Source: Onishia taeanensis
GTDB taxonomy: Bacteria; Pseudomonadota; Gammaproteobacteria; Pseudomonadales; Halomonadaceae
Reading direction: 5' to 3'
NCBI RefSeq assembly: GCF_003268885.1
Contig: NZ_QLSX01000001.1
Span: 372,001-436,000 of the forward strand
DNA length: 64,000 nt
Positions 1 through 9,200 of this stretch are shown here, piece after piece. A program made the position numbers and the translations under genes. A model generated the notes under the pieces. It saw only the letters and a program-made list of their open reading frames with translations. It was not told the origin of the DNA and made no database searches. Position 1 is the first letter of the stretch. The number at the start of each line of letters is the position of its first letter.

Positions 1-524
<524 letters not shown>

Positions 525-722
525 TCACCTAGTGCAGACCGGAACCCTGTGCGGACGCAAACGGTACCATCGCCGCTTTAATGCAGCAAGCGACATCGGG
601 GGCGGACGCGAGAGTGGAAGCCCTGCCAGTTGGCCCAGGATATGGTACATTTTGCGGTTATTTACTGCGGCAGACGCCAGCTCGGCGCCGCCGCCACGAT
701 CCATGCTCAAGGGATATCCACC

Positions 723-1010
723 ATGGCGCTTGAACCGCAAGACGTGCAGCGCGCGGCGCATCTGGCCCGACTGGGCCTTGATGAGACAGACGCCGACCGC
801 TATGTCGACGACCTGACCCGTATTCTCGAGATGGCCGACCAGCTTCAGGCGGTCGACACCGACGGCGTGGCCCCGTTGGCGCACCCGTTGGATGCCACTC
901 AGCGTCTGCGCGCCGACGAGGTCACCGAGACCGACCAGCGCGAGCGCTTCCAACGCAACGCCCCGGCGGTAGAGAACGGCCTCTACCTGGTGCCCCGCGT
1001 CGTCGAATGA
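723..1010 (+). CDS. gatC: Asp-tRNA(Asn)/Glu-tRNA(Gln) amidotransferase subunit C
   Basis: GatC is the small subunit of the GatCAB amidotransferase, which converts misacylated Asp-tRNA(Asn) or Glu-tRNA(Gln) to the amide form; it wraps around and stabilises GatA. The 95-residue product begins [17 protein letters not shown] and has the family features: an N-terminal helix, a central [22 protein letters not shown] segment, and a C-terminal [18 protein letters not shown]-like tail. The reading frame is open upstream, but the ATG at 723 matches the normal family length. It is first in a gatC-gatA-gatB operon, with gatA starting 43 bp later. Confidence 0.95.
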   Translation: MALEPQDVQRAAHLARLGLDETDADRYVDDLTRILEMADQLQAVDTDGVAPLAHPLDATQRLRADEVTETDQRERFQRNAPAVENGLYLVPRVVE

Positions 1011-1053
1011 GCCCTGCTCGCTGCCTGAATGCCTCATCTGGAGCCAAGCCTCA

Positions 1054-2514
1054 ATGCATGACATGACCCTGACCGAGCTTGCCCGCGCCCTCGAGGCCGG
1101 CGAGTTCACCAGCCGCCAATTGACCGAATCGTTGCTCGCACGCGTCGAGCGCCTCGACGGCGACCTCAACAGCTTCATCAGCGTGACCGCCGAGCAGGCA
1201 CTGGCCGCCGCCGATGCCGCCGACGCCGCCCGCGGCCGCGGCGAAGCCGGCCCGCTCACCGGCCTTCCGCTGGCCCTGAAAGACATCTTCTGCACCCAGG
1301 ATGTACGGACCAGCTGTGGCTCGAAGATGCTCGACAATTTCGTTGCGCCCTATGACGCGCATGTGGTCGAGAAGCTCAAGACCGCCGGCACCGTGAGCCT
1401 TGGCAAGACCAACATGGACGAGTTCGCCATGGGCTCCTCCAACGAAAACAGCTACTACGGCCCGGTCAAGAACCCCTGGGATCTCTCAGCCGTGCCCGGT
1501 GGCAGCTCCGGTGGCAGTGCCGCCGCCGTGGCTGCAGGCCTGGTACCGGCGGCGCTGGGTACCGACACCGGCGGCTCGATTCGCCAGCCGGCCGCCTTCT
1601 GCGGCATTACCGGTCTGAAGCCCACCTATGGGCGCGTCTCCCGCTACGGCATGGTGGCCTACGCCTCGAGCCTCGATCAGGCCGGCCCCATGGCCCGCAC
1701 CGCCGAGGACTGCGCACTGCTGCTGAGCGCCATCGCCGGGCATGACCTGCGCGACTCCACTAGCGTGGCCCGTGGTGTGCCCGACTATCGCGCCGAGCTT
1801 GGCGCGTCGCTGTCCGGCCTCAAGATCGGCCTACCCAAGGAATACTTCGGCGATGGCCTGGACCCGGCGGTTGAGAGCGCCATTCGCGAGGCGGTCAAGG
1901 TCTACGAATCCCTCGGCGCTACCGTGCAGGAAGTCAGCCTGCCGCATACCCATCACGCCATCCCAGCCTACTACGTCATCGCCCCGGCCGAGGCGTCCTC
2001 GAACCTGTCCCGCTATGACGGCGTGCGCTTCGGTCATCGCTGCGACGCGCCCAAGGATCTCGAGGATCTCTACAAGCGCTCCCGGGCCGAAGGCTTCGGC
2101 GACGAGGTCAAGCGCCGCATCCTGATCGGCACTCACACCCTCTCCGAAGGCTTCTTCGACGCCTACTACAAGAAGGCCCAACAGGTTCGCCGCCTGATCC
2201 GCCAGGATTTCATGGACGCCTTCGAGGAAGTCGACGTGCTGATGGGCCCGTCGACGCCGACGCCGGCCTTTGACCTGGGCGCCAACAAGGACCCGGTGTC
2301 CATGTACCTGCAGGACATCTACACCATTGCCATCAACCTGGCGGGCATTCCCGGCATCAGCGTGCCGGCAGGCGCCGTCAACGGCCGCCCGGTGGGTCTG
2401 CAGATCCTCGGCCCGCACTTCGCCGAATCGCAGCTACTCAACGTCGCCCACCAGTTCCAGCAGGTCACCGACTGGCACCAGCAACGCCCGGCCTTCGGCA
2501 AGGAGAACGCATGA
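1054..2514 (+). CDS. gatA: Asp-tRNA(Asn)/Glu-tRNA(Gln) amidotransferase subunit A
   Basis: GatA is the amidase subunit that releases ammonia from glutamine for transamidation. The 486-residue protein carries the amidase-signature core: the lysine of LPLALKDIF, the glycine/serine-rich loop [15 protein letters not shown], and [16 protein letters not shown] with the catalytic serine. These form the Ser-cis-Ser-Lys triad of the family. The ATG at 1054 is used; an in-frame ATG at 1063 ([13 protein letters not shown]) is a plausible alternative because the upstream GGAG is rather far from 1054. The end overlaps the gatB start by 4 bp, which suggests translational coupling. Confidence 0.96.
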   Translation: MHDMTLTELARALEAGEFTSRQLTESLLARVERLDGDLNSFISVTAEQALAAADAADAARGRGEAGPLTGLPLALKDIFCTQDVRTSCGSKMLDNFVAPYDAHVVEKLKTAGTVSLGKTNMDEFAMGSSNENSYYGPVKNPWDLSAVPGGSSGGSAAAVAAGLVPAALGTDTGGSIRQPAAFCGITGLKPTYGRVSRYGMVAYASSLDQAGPMARTAEDCALLLSAIAGHDLRDSTSVARGVPDYRAELGASLSGLKIGLPKEYFGDGLDPAVESAIREAVKVYESLGATVQEVSLPHTHHAIPAYYVIAPAEASSNLSRYDGVRFGHRCDAPKDLEDLYKRSRAEGFGDEVKRRILIGTHTLSEGFFDAYYKKAQQVRRLIRQDFMDAFEEVDVLMGPSTPTPAFDLGANKDPVSMYLQDIYTIAINLAGIPGISVPAGAVNGRPVGLQILGPHFAESQLLNVAHQFQQVTDWHQQRPAFGKENA

Positions 2515-3968
2515 TGCAATGGGAAACCGTGATCGGCCTAGAGGTCCACGTCCAGCTGGCCACCCGCTCGAAGATCTTCTCCGGGGCCTCCACCGCCTTC
2601 GGCGCCGAGCCCAACAGCCAGGCCTGCGCCGTTGATCTGGGCCTGCCCGGGGTCCTGCCGGTGCTCAACGAGTCCGCCGTGGCCATGGCGGTGCAGTTCG
2701 GGCTCGGCATCGATGCCGAGATTCCCGAGGTCTCGATCTTCGATCGCAAGAACTACTTCTACCCGGACCTGCCCAAGGGCTACCAGACCAGCCAGATGTA
2801 TCACCCGATCGTCGGGCCGGGCGAGGTCGAGATCACCCTCGATGACGGCGAAACGAAGCGCATCCGCGTTCATCACGCCCACCTTGAGGAAGACGCCGGC
2901 AAGTCGCTGCACGAGGACTTCCATGGCATGACCGGGGTCGACCTGAACCGCGCCGGCACACCGCTTCTGGAGATCGTCTCAGAGCCCGACATGCGCTCTG
3001 CCAAGGAAGCCGCGGCCTACCTGAAGGCGATCCATTCCATCGTCACCTACCTTGGCATCTCGGATGGCAACATGGCCGAGGGCTCGATGCGCTGCGACGT
3101 CAACGTCTCGGTGCGCCCCAAGGGGCAGGAGGCCTTCGGCACCCGCGCCGAGATCAAGAACGTCAACTCCTTCCGCTTCGTCGAGCGCGCCATCGCCTTC
3201 GAGGTCGAGCGCCAGGTAGAACTGCTCGAAGACGGCGGCAAGGTCGTACAGGAAACGCGCCTGTACGACCCCGATGCCGACGAGACCCGCAGCATGCGCA
3301 CCAAGGAGGAGGCCAACGACTACCGTTACTTCCCCTGCCCCGACCTGCTGCCAGTGGTGCTCGATGACGCCTACGTGGACCACCTGCGCACCTCGCTGCC
3401 GGAACTGCCCGCAGAGAAACGCGCACGCTTCCAGGGCGAGCTGGGGCTGTCCGCCTACGATGCCGGCGTGCTCTCGGCGACACGCGCCATGGCCGATTTC
3501 TTCGAGGGGGTGAAGGACGTCTGCGGCGATGCCAAGCTGGCCGCCAACTGGGTACAGGGCGAATTCGCCGGCCGCCTCAACAAGGAAGGCCTGGAGATCG
3601 CCTCGAGCCCGGTATCGGCTACCCAACTCGGCGAGCTAGTGGCCCGGGTCAAGGACGAGACCATCAACGGCAAGGCCGCCAAGCAGGTCTTCGCCGCGCT
3701 GTGGGACGGTGAAGGCGACAGCGCCGATGCAATCATCGAGGCCCGCGGCCTCAAGCAGGTCACCGACACCGGCGCCATCGAGGCGATGATCGATCAGGTG
3801 ATCGCTGACAGCCCGGTGCAGGTCGCCCAGTATCGCGATGCAGAACCGGATAAGCGCGGCAAGATGATCGGCTACTTCGTCGGCCAGGTAATGAAGGCCT
3901 CCCGCGGCACCGCGAATCCCCAGCAGGTCAACGGCTTACTCAAGGAAAAGCTCGACGCCCTGTGCTGA
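2511..3968 (+). CDS. gatB: Asp-tRNA(Asn)/Glu-tRNA(Gln) amidotransferase subunit B
   Basis: GatB binds the misacylated tRNA, activates its side chain with ATP and receives ammonia from GatA. The 485-residue product starts [16 protein letters not shown], with the family motif IGLEVHVQL at the N terminus, then [15 protein letters not shown] and [16 protein letters not shown] in the catalytic cradle. A C-terminal YqeY-like helical tail ends near [13 protein letters not shown]. The tandem ATG codons at 2511 and 2514 overlap the gatA stop. It is the last gene of gatCAB, and a GC-rich hairpin lies about 60 bp after the stop. Confidence 0.96.
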   Translation: MMQWETVIGLEVHVQLATRSKIFSGASTAFGAEPNSQACAVDLGLPGVLPVLNESAVAMAVQFGLGIDAEIPEVSIFDRKNYFYPDLPKGYQTSQMYHPIVGPGEVEITLDDGETKRIRVHHAHLEEDAGKSLHEDFHGMTGVDLNRAGTPLLEIVSEPDMRSAKEAAAYLKAIHSIVTYLGISDGNMAEGSMRCDVNVSVRPKGQEAFGTRAEIKNVNSFRFVERAIAFEVERQVELLEDGGKVVQETRLYDPDADETRSMRTKEEANDYRYFPCPDLLPVVLDDAYVDHLRTSLPELPAEKRARFQGELGLSAYDAGVLSATRAMADFFEGVKDVCGDAKLAANWVQGEFAGRLNKEGLEIASSPVSATQLGELVARVKDETINGKAAKQVFAALWDGEGDSADAIIEARGLKQVTDTGAIEAMIDQVIADSPVQVAQYRDAEPDKRGKMIGYFVGQVMKASRGTANPQQVNGLLKEKLDALC

Positions 3969-4030
3969 ACCATCCAAGGCACTGAATGGCAGGCGTGGGA
4001 AGTGAATCCCGCGCGCTGCCCGCAACGCAA

Positions 4031-4054
4031 GACGCCCCCTTTGAAGGGGGCGTC
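4031..4054. terminator. Hairpin between gatB and the convergent small gene
   Basis: A perfect inverted repeat (GACGCCCCCT, 4-nt loop TTGA, AGGGGGCGTC) lies between the convergent gatB and the DUF6435-type gene. It is placed to stop transcription from both sides. Neither strand shows a clean U-tract, so termination efficiency is uncertain. Confidence 0.6.
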
Positions 4055-4089
4055 GTCGTATACGGCGGTGTCACTACCATCAGGCCCGG

Positions 4090-4260
4090 TCAGCCGCTCT
4101 TGTGCGCCTCGATCTGCTCTCGCAGGGCTTCCGCTTCGGCGGTCAAGGAGGCATTGGCGTGCATGTCGCCATTGCGGGCGGCTTCCATGGCCTGCTCAAG
4201 CTTGCGCTCATAGGCCTTCTGCAGCTTCTTGGTCGGGTCGCTCTTGAAGATCCCAAACAT
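4090..4260 (-). CDS. Small DUF6435-type protein
   Basis: A 56-residue protein of unknown function starting MFGIFKSDPTKKLQKAY. It is almost entirely one charged amphipathic helix (KLEQAMEAARNGDMHANAS...EAEALREQIEAHK) with an alternating acidic/basic pattern, and has no membrane segment. It resembles the short DUF6435 proteins that are common in marine and halophilic Gammaproteobacteria; this identification is from memory of the family consensus. The frame is open 17 codons further upstream, but the ATG at 4260 follows a GGAGCGACGCC-type ribosome site and gives the family length. It is convergent with gatB. Confidence 0.7.
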   Translation of the reverse strand: MFGIFKSDPTKKLQKAYERKLEQAMEAARNGDMHANASLTAEAEALREQIEAHKSG

Positions 4261-4303
4261 GGCGTCGCTCCTGAAGTAATGTCCCTGCAGACTACGCCAA
4301 TTT

Positions 4304-4333
4304 ATGTACAATATCGATACAGGTATTGTACAT
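4304..4333. promoter_or_regulatory. Perfect 10-bp inverted repeat upstream of the FAD oxidase (candidate operator)
   Basis: ATGTACAATA and its exact reverse complement TATTGTACAT are separated by a 10-nt spacer. The site lies in the roughly 310-bp space between the divergent DUF6435-type gene and the FAD oxidase; the rest of this space shows no gene. The size and symmetry suit a dimeric repressor of the TetR, GntR or MarR type. No regulator gene is adjacent, so the binding protein is unknown. Confidence 0.5.
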
Positions 4334-4572
4334 CGCTATGCCTTCCCGCCTCCCCACTCTTCGACCATTCCCCTAGACGATTTGGTGCCCCATGCGCCCC
4401 GCTACCCGCCAGACTCTTTAAGAACCGTCATGTGCTGTTAGTGACGAGGGTGCGCCTAAGCCCCACTCTCTCTGTTTCCATCCGTCGCCCGGAACGGCGA
4501 CGTCCTTCGACCCTCCCCACCCGGCATGGAAGCCCTACGGGCCAGCCAGACTTCCCCTCAAGGGGGCTTGCC

Positions 4573-6012
4573 ATGAAGACACTTACCTACCGGACTCTGG
4601 AGGGCGATGAACAGTCATTGCCCCTAGAAGCCATTGACCGCCTGCGCGCCGCCCTTCACGGCAGCGTGATCACCCCGGACGATGCCAGCTATGACATGCT
4701 GCGCCAGCTGTGGAATGGCATGCTGGACCGGCACCCTGCACTGATCGCCCGCTGCCTGGGCGCCAATGACGTCGCCCAGGCCATTAACTTCGCCCGCGAT
4801 CATGCCATGCGGCTCAGCGTGCGGGGAGGTGGCCATCATATCGCCGGCAATGCCATCGCCGAGCAAGGCATGACTATCGACCTTTCGGCGCTGCGCAACG
4901 TGCGGGTGGATCCGCGCCGACGGACTGCCCGGGTCGATCCTGGCGCCCTGCTCGGCGATCTCGACCGGGAGACCCAGGCCTTCGGGCTGGCCACACCACT
5001 GGGCATCAACGCCACTACCGGGGTCGCTGGCCTCTGCCTGGGCGGGGGATTCGGCTGGCTGACGCGGCGCCACGGCCTGACCGCTGACAATCTACTGAGC
5101 GCCGACATTGTCACCGCCGATGGTCAGCGCCACTGGGTCTCGGCCAGCGAGGAGCCCGACCTTTTCTGGGCCATTCGCGGTGGCGGCGGCAACTTCGGCG
5201 TAGTGACCTCCTTCGAGTTCCAGCTCCACCCGGTGGGCCCCGACGTTTACGCGGGCCTGGTGGTCTACCCCTTCGATCAGGCCGAGCGGGTGATGCGCGC
5301 CTGGCGGGACTTCACCCAGACCGCTCCTGACGAACTCAGCGTCTGGGCAGTGCTCCGCCAGGCCCCACCGCTGCCCTTCCTGCCCGAATCTGCCCATGGC
5401 CAACCGGTAGTGGTATTTGCCCTGCTCTATGCCGGTGAGATCGCCGAGGGCGAACGCCTGGCGGCTCCAGTACGTGCCTTCGGCACCCCGCTCGGCGAGC
5501 ATCTCGGCGCCCAGCCCTACACCGCTTTCCAGTCGGCCTTCGACCCCCTGCTCACCCCGGGCGCACGCAACTATTGGAAGTCCCACGATTTCGCTCGGCT
5601 CGATGATGAGGCTCTCGCGGCGCTGATCCGCGCGGCCGAGACACTGCCCGGCCCGGAGTGCGAGATCTTCGCTGCCCAGTTGGGCGGCGCTATGGCCCGG
5701 GTTGAGCCCAGCGCCACCGCCTACGCGGGACGCAACGCCACCTATGTCGTGAATGTTCATGGCCGTTGGCAAGCCGCCGAGGACGATGCCCGCTGCCGCG
5801 ACTGGGCCCGCCAGGCCTTTACGTCCCTGGCGCCCTTCGCCACGGGCGGCGGTTATGTGAACTTCCTCACCGAGGATGAAGGCGACCGGGTGGCGGCGGC
5901 CTACGGGATCAACTTTGCCCGCCTACAGGCCATCAAGCAGCAGGTCGACCCCGGCAACCTATTCCGCATGAACCTCAACATCCCTCCGCAAGTCGGCGAG
6001 GTGGCAGCCTGA
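4573..6012 (+). CDS. FAD-linked oxidoreductase, berberine-bridge (BBE) type
   Basis: A 479-residue flavoprotein oxidase of the FAD_binding_4/BBE family; the substrate is unknown. The PCMH-type FAD fold contains RGGGHHIAGN near residues 80-90, whose histidine is the usual covalent FAD attachment site, followed by GLCLGGGFGWLTRRHGLTADN. The C terminus has the BBE signature INFARLQAIKQQVDPGN followed by LFRMNLN. In my alignment the second attachment cysteine of bicovalent members falls on an asparagine (GINATTGVAG), so a single covalent link is likely. The frame is open far upstream, but the ATG at 4573 gives the normal length. No signal peptide is seen. It appears to be monocistronic. Confidence 0.85.
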   Translation: MKTLTYRTLEGDEQSLPLEAIDRLRAALHGSVITPDDASYDMLRQLWNGMLDRHPALIARCLGANDVAQAINFARDHAMRLSVRGGGHHIAGNAIAEQGMTIDLSALRNVRVDPRRRTARVDPGALLGDLDRETQAFGLATPLGINATTGVAGLCLGGGFGWLTRRHGLTADNLLSADIVTADGQRHWVSASEEPDLFWAIRGGGGNFGVVTSFEFQLHPVGPDVYAGLVVYPFDQAERVMRAWRDFTQTAPDELSVWAVLRQAPPLPFLPESAHGQPVVVFALLYAGEIAEGERLAAPVRAFGTPLGEHLGAQPYTAFQSAFDPLLTPGARNYWKSHDFARLDDEALAALIRAAETLPGPECEIFAAQLGGAMARVEPSATAYAGRNATYVVNVHGRWQAAEDDARCRDWARQAFTSLAPFATGGGYVNFLTEDEGDRVAAAYGINFARLQAIKQQVDPGNLFRMNLNIPPQVGEVAA

Positions 6013-6020
6013 CAGGCCAG

Positions 6021-6052
6021 CGGGAAAGCGGGAAAGCGGGAAAGCGGGAAAG
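6021..6052. repeat. Four tandem copies of an 8-bp repeat
   Basis: CGGGAAAG is repeated four times without interruption, directly after the stop codon of the FAD oxidase. A looser set of GGCATGGGAA-type repeats follows at about 6128-6170. No gene is visible between 6013 and 6202. Confidence 0.85.
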
Positions 6053-6202
6053 CGCCGAGAACCGTGCGGCAGACTGGAAGGCACAGTGACCGGATAATCA
6101 TGACGACACGGGCGCCACCAGGCGTCCGGCATGGGAATGGAAACAGGCATGGGAACCGGCATGGAAAATATCGAAGGCCGACAGCATGCCGGCCCCTTCG
6201 CA

Positions 6203-6778
6203 TCAGCCCTGAGAGTCACCCTGAGACGTTGCCTGACCAGCCTGCCACTGGGGCTGGCCGTTCTGCATCAACACCCGGTTGCCCTGGGGCGCCTCATCGA
6301 GGCGGGCGCTGAAGACCTGACCATCGACCCGGTATTCCACGTCATACCCCAGGTGCTCCTGACGGGTATCGGTGACGGTGTGGCACTCTTGTCGGGTGGT
6401 GGTGCTGGTCTGACCGGCCTCGATGCGCCCCTGAACCTCGCGCCCCGCCAGGCCACCGCCCACGGCACCGGCCACAGTGGCGATCTTCTTGCCATTACCA
6501 CCGCCGACCTGATTGCCGAGCAGGCCGCCGACGATGGCACCCGCGGCGGTGCCGATAATGCGATTGGGGTCGCGGCTGGGCGCCTGCTGGCTGACCACCA
6601 CGTTCTCGCAGACCTGGCGCGGCGTCTCGACGGTTCGCGTCGCCGCCTCGACCTGCAGGATGTCGGCATAGACCGGCTCAGGCGCTTGGGAATAGCTGCT
6701 GACCTGATAGGCCCCCACCGCCAAGCCGCCAAGACCGAGAACTGACAGGGTGCTACCAATCACGATGGACTTGTTCAT
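6203..6778 (-). CDS. Glycine-zipper 2TM-domain envelope protein
   Basis: A 191-residue protein of the 17-kDa-antigen/SlyB-like glycine-zipper group. The N terminus MNKSIVIGSTLSVLGLGGLAVGAY is a membrane anchor or uncleaved signal sequence without a lipobox cysteine. The middle (about 73-110) holds two glycine-zipper helices, IIGTAAGAIVGGLLGNQVGG and VAGAVGGGLAGREVQG. The C-terminal part (YDVEYRVDGQVFSARLDEAP) is typical of the family. Its role is unknown, probably cell-envelope integrity. The ATG at 6778 is preceded by GAGGAG; the longer open frame upstream is not needed. It stands alone. Confidence 0.82.
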   Translation of the reverse strand: MNKSIVIGSTLSVLGLGGLAVGAYQVSSYSQAPEPVYADILQVEAATRTVETPRQVCENVVVSQQAPSRDPNRIIGTAAGAIVGGLLGNQVGGGNGKKIATVAGAVGGGLAGREVQGRIEAGQTSTTTRQECHTVTDTRQEHLGYDVEYRVDGQVFSARLDEAPQGNRVLMQNGQPQWQAGQATSQGDSQG

Positions 6779-6797
6779 CACTCGCTCCTCAAACACG

Positions 6798-6827
6798 ACA
6801 CAGGGGTCGACCACACAGGGGTCGACA
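6798..6827. repeat. Two tandem copies of a 15-bp repeat in a gene-free stretch
   Basis: ACACAGGGGTCGACC occurs twice in tandem (the second copy differs at its last base), just upstream of the glycine-zipper gene. The gene-free stretch 6779-7163 otherwise contains only the pot terminator at its far end; I see no further gene in it. Confidence 0.7.
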
Positions 6828-7100
6828 TGGATAAGAGTCGGCTCGGGGGAATCCAAAAACTGGAATCTCGCCCCCGGGGCACGCGCTGGCGCCAGGCGAG
6901 GTGACGGGAAAGGATGAGACGGGGACTCGGGCGACATCCTGCCGCTGACGAGTCGGAGACGGGCGGAGTATAGCGCAGGGATCATAAAGCAGACACGTGA
7001 ATCACGGCAGCTGTGCGGTGTTTCCACACTTGCCGACGGCCTGTCGCCATCGGCAGACGCAGTGAGACGATGCCCTCAGCCGGCGCCATTCATGCGCCCA

Positions 7101-7140
7101 AACGAGCAAAGGCCCGGAGCCGTCATGGCGACCCCGGGCC
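7101..7140 (-). terminator. Rho-independent terminator of the pot operon
   Basis: On the minus strand GGCCCGG and its complement CCGGGCC enclose an inner GCC/GGC stem, and the hairpin is followed by a short T-rich run (TTTGCTCGTTT). It lies about 25 bp beyond the potD stop and fits as the terminator of the potABC-potD unit. Confidence 0.75.
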
Positions 7141-7163
7141 CAGCAGACATGACCCATTGAGGA

Positions 7164-8249
7164 TTAGCGCGCCTGAACTTCTGACCATAGCTGCTGGAAG
7201 ATCTGCAGCTCGTCGCCTGCAAGGCTCGGGATGAAGCGCAGCCGCTGCATGTCCTCGTCGCTTGGCTGCACCGGCGGCTGGGTCAGCACCGCGTCCAGAT
7301 ACGGCTCAGCAGCCGCATTGGGGCTTGCGTAGTAGTTGTAGTTCGACAGCTGGGCGCCTACCTTCGCTTCGAGCAGGAAGTCGATGAAGGCATGGGCGAG
7401 ATCGGGGTTTGGCGCCTCGGCGGGAATCATCATGGTATCGACCCACATCTCGGCTCCTTCATCGGGGATCATGAAGGCGGTATTGGCGAAACCCTCGGGA
7501 TCTTCTTCCTTGAAAGCCAGATAGTCGCCGTTGAAGCTCATCGCCGCATGCACCACGCCGCGGGACAGCTGCTGCAGCGCCGGGGTGCCGTCGGTGAAGC
7601 CGCTAAAGGTGTCACGTCCCTTGGTCTCGATCAGAAGCTTCGCCGCCTCCCGCCAGGCATCCAGGCCGGTGCAGTCATAGCCATGGCCGAGATAGGCGCA
7701 GGCCCCACCCATGGTCACCTGCCCATCGCCCGCTACCGCGAAGGGGTAATCCGGATTCTCGTCCGCATCAAACAGCAGCGACCAGCTCTTCGGCGCGTCG
7801 GGGAAGGTGTCGGTGTTGTAGATGATGCCGGTGGTGCCCCACTGGTAGGGCACGCTGTAGTCGCCGCCCGGGTCATAACCGGGGTCTTGGAAGGTGTCCA
7901 TGACGTTATCGAGGTGCGAAAGCTTCGTCTTGTCCAGGGGCTGCACCAGGCCGGTCTCGATCAGGCGCGGCACATAGTAGTTGGACGGCACGATCACGTC
8001 ATACTGGGACACGCCGCCAGCATTGAGCTTGGCAAACATTTCCGGCAAAGAGTTGAAGTAGTTCTGCACCACCTCGACATCGTAGCGCTCCTCGAAGGCA
8101 TCGATGATCGCCGGGTCCATGTACTCGGTCCAGTTGAACAGATAGAGCTTGTCGTCTGCGGCCTGAGCGCCGCCGGCCAGCATCAGGCCGATGAGTGGCC
8201 AGGCCAGGCGGACCGACCGAACGAAGGGACGAGGAAGCGAATGCGGCAT
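7164..8249 (-). CDS. potD: Spermidine/putrescine ABC transporter substrate-binding protein
   Basis: A periplasmic polyamine-binding protein (361 residues) of the PotD/PotF family. It has a cleavable signal peptide ending near GGAQAADD, then LYLFNWTEYMDPAIIDAF, the canonical N-terminal strand. Later elements are VPSNYYVPRLIE, YSVPYQWGTTGIIYN and MWVDTMMIPAEAPN, which line the polyamine cleft in relatives; the W/Y/D residues typical of ligand contacts are present. It is the last gene of the potA-potB-potC-potD order, separated from potC by about 150 bp, so it may also have its own promoter. Whether putrescine or spermidine is preferred cannot be told. Confidence 0.9.
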   Translation of the reverse strand: MPHSLPRPFVRSVRLAWPLIGLMLAGGAQAADDKLYLFNWTEYMDPAIIDAFEERYDVEVVQNYFNSLPEMFAKLNAGGVSQYDVIVPSNYYVPRLIETGLVQPLDKTKLSHLDNVMDTFQDPGYDPGGDYSVPYQWGTTGIIYNTDTFPDAPKSWSLLFDADENPDYPFAVAGDGQVTMGGACAYLGHGYDCTGLDAWREAAKLLIETKGRDTFSGFTDGTPALQQLSRGVVHAAMSFNGDYLAFKEEDPEGFANTAFMIPDEGAEMWVDTMMIPAEAPNPDLAHAFIDFLLEAKVGAQLSNYNYYASPNAAAEPYLDAVLTQPPVQPSDEDMQRLRFIPSLAGDELQIFQQLWSEVQAR

Positions 8250-8396
8250 GCGTGACTCTCCTGAGTAGCGATGATGTGATGTTAAGCGGGATGAGATCGG
8301 CGAAACCGGCAGGGTGCCACGTCAAGGCCTTCCTGGCGACATCACCGTGGGGCCAGGTCACGGCCGCTGGCCCGGAGCGGTCGTGGCAGAGGCTCG

Positions 8397-9200
8397 CTAG
8401 CCACGCCCCGAACGCTGACGGCCTAGCAGCAGGCTGGCCACGGCGACCAGCACTACGGCAGCGATCATCAGCGTCGCAATGGCATTGATCTCCGGCGAGA
8501 CGCCCTTGCGGATCGCCCCCCAGATATAGATCGGCAGCGTCGCGCTCTCGGGGCCTGCGGTGAAGAAGCTGATCACGAAATCATCCAGCGACAGCGTGAA
8601 TGACAGAAAGGCCCCTGAGATCAACGCGGGCCTCAGGGTCGGCACCAGAAAATGGCGGGCCCGTTGCCAGGGCGAGGCATAGAGATCCTTGGCCGCTTCG
8701 AACAGGCTCGGGTCGAGCCCCACCAGCCGCGAATAGACGATCAGCGCCACGAAGGGAACCTGGAAGGAAACATGGGCGATGACCATGGTGCCAAGCCCCG
8801 GTGACAGCCAGCCGGTCAGGCGCTCCACCTGCACGAAAAAGGCCATTTCGGCGATGCCGAAGACGATATCCGGCAGCACCAGGGGCAGATAGATCAGCAC
8901 CACCAGCCAGCCCAGCCTTCGCCAGCGATGGTGGAACATGCCATAGCCGATCAGGGTGCCGAGCAGCAGTGCAATCAGTGAAGAAACCACCGCCAGCAGC
9001 AGGCTATTGCCAAGCGCAGTGAGCAGCGCCTCATTGCCCATCAGCCGGTGATACCAGCGCAGCGAGACGCCGGTAAAGTGGGCGGCACTGTTGGAGGCGT
9101 TGAAGGAGTAGAGCACCACCACCGCCAGTGGCAGATAGAGAAACACCAGCGTCAACCACCAGAAGGCGCGCAAGCCTCGATGCAGTCCACGACGGGTCAT
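8397..9200 (-). CDS. potC: Polyamine ABC transporter permease (PotC/PotI type)
   Basis: An inner-membrane permease (267 residues) of the binding-protein-dependent importer family. It has six predicted hydrophobic segments, and the cytoplasmic EAA loop reads EAAKDLYASPWQRARHFLVP at about residues 165-185, the site that docks on the ATPase. The N-terminal RGLRAFWWLTLVFLYLPLAVVVLYSF is typical of PotC/PotI. The start overlaps the potB stop by 4 bp, so the two permeases are translationally coupled. Confidence 0.92.
   Translation of the reverse strand: MTRRGLHRGLRAFWWLTLVFLYLPLAVVVLYSFNASNSAAHFTGVSLRWYHRLMGNEALLTALGNSLLLAVVSSLIALLLGTLIGYGMFHHRWRRLGWLVVLIYLPLVLPDIVFGIAEMAFFVQVERLTGWLSPGLGTMVIAHVSFQVPFVALIVYSRLVGLDPSLFEAAKDLYASPWQRARHFLVPTLRPALISGAFLSFTLSLDDFVISFFTAGPESATLPIYIWGAIRKGVSPEINAIATLMIAAVVLVAVASLLLGRQRSGRG

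Noticed and set aside
525-1337. Long open frame on the minus strand opposite gatC and the start of gatA
   Set aside because: It is the antisense shadow of two clear genes, has a low-complexity Arg/Ala/Ser-rich product and no family resemblance. Similar shadows opposite gatA, gatB, mmsA, prfA, apeB, flhA and cheA were left out for the same reason.
6131-6745. Open frame of about 200 codons on the plus strand opposite the glycine-zipper gene
   Set aside because: The opposite strand encodes a protein with a proper ribosome site, membrane anchor and glycine-zipper motifs; the plus-strand product has none of these.
7392-8255. Plus-strand open frame of about 290 codons opposite potD
   Set aside because: PotD on the minus strand has a signal peptide and strong family motifs; the plus-strand frame is a by-product of GC-rich codon use.
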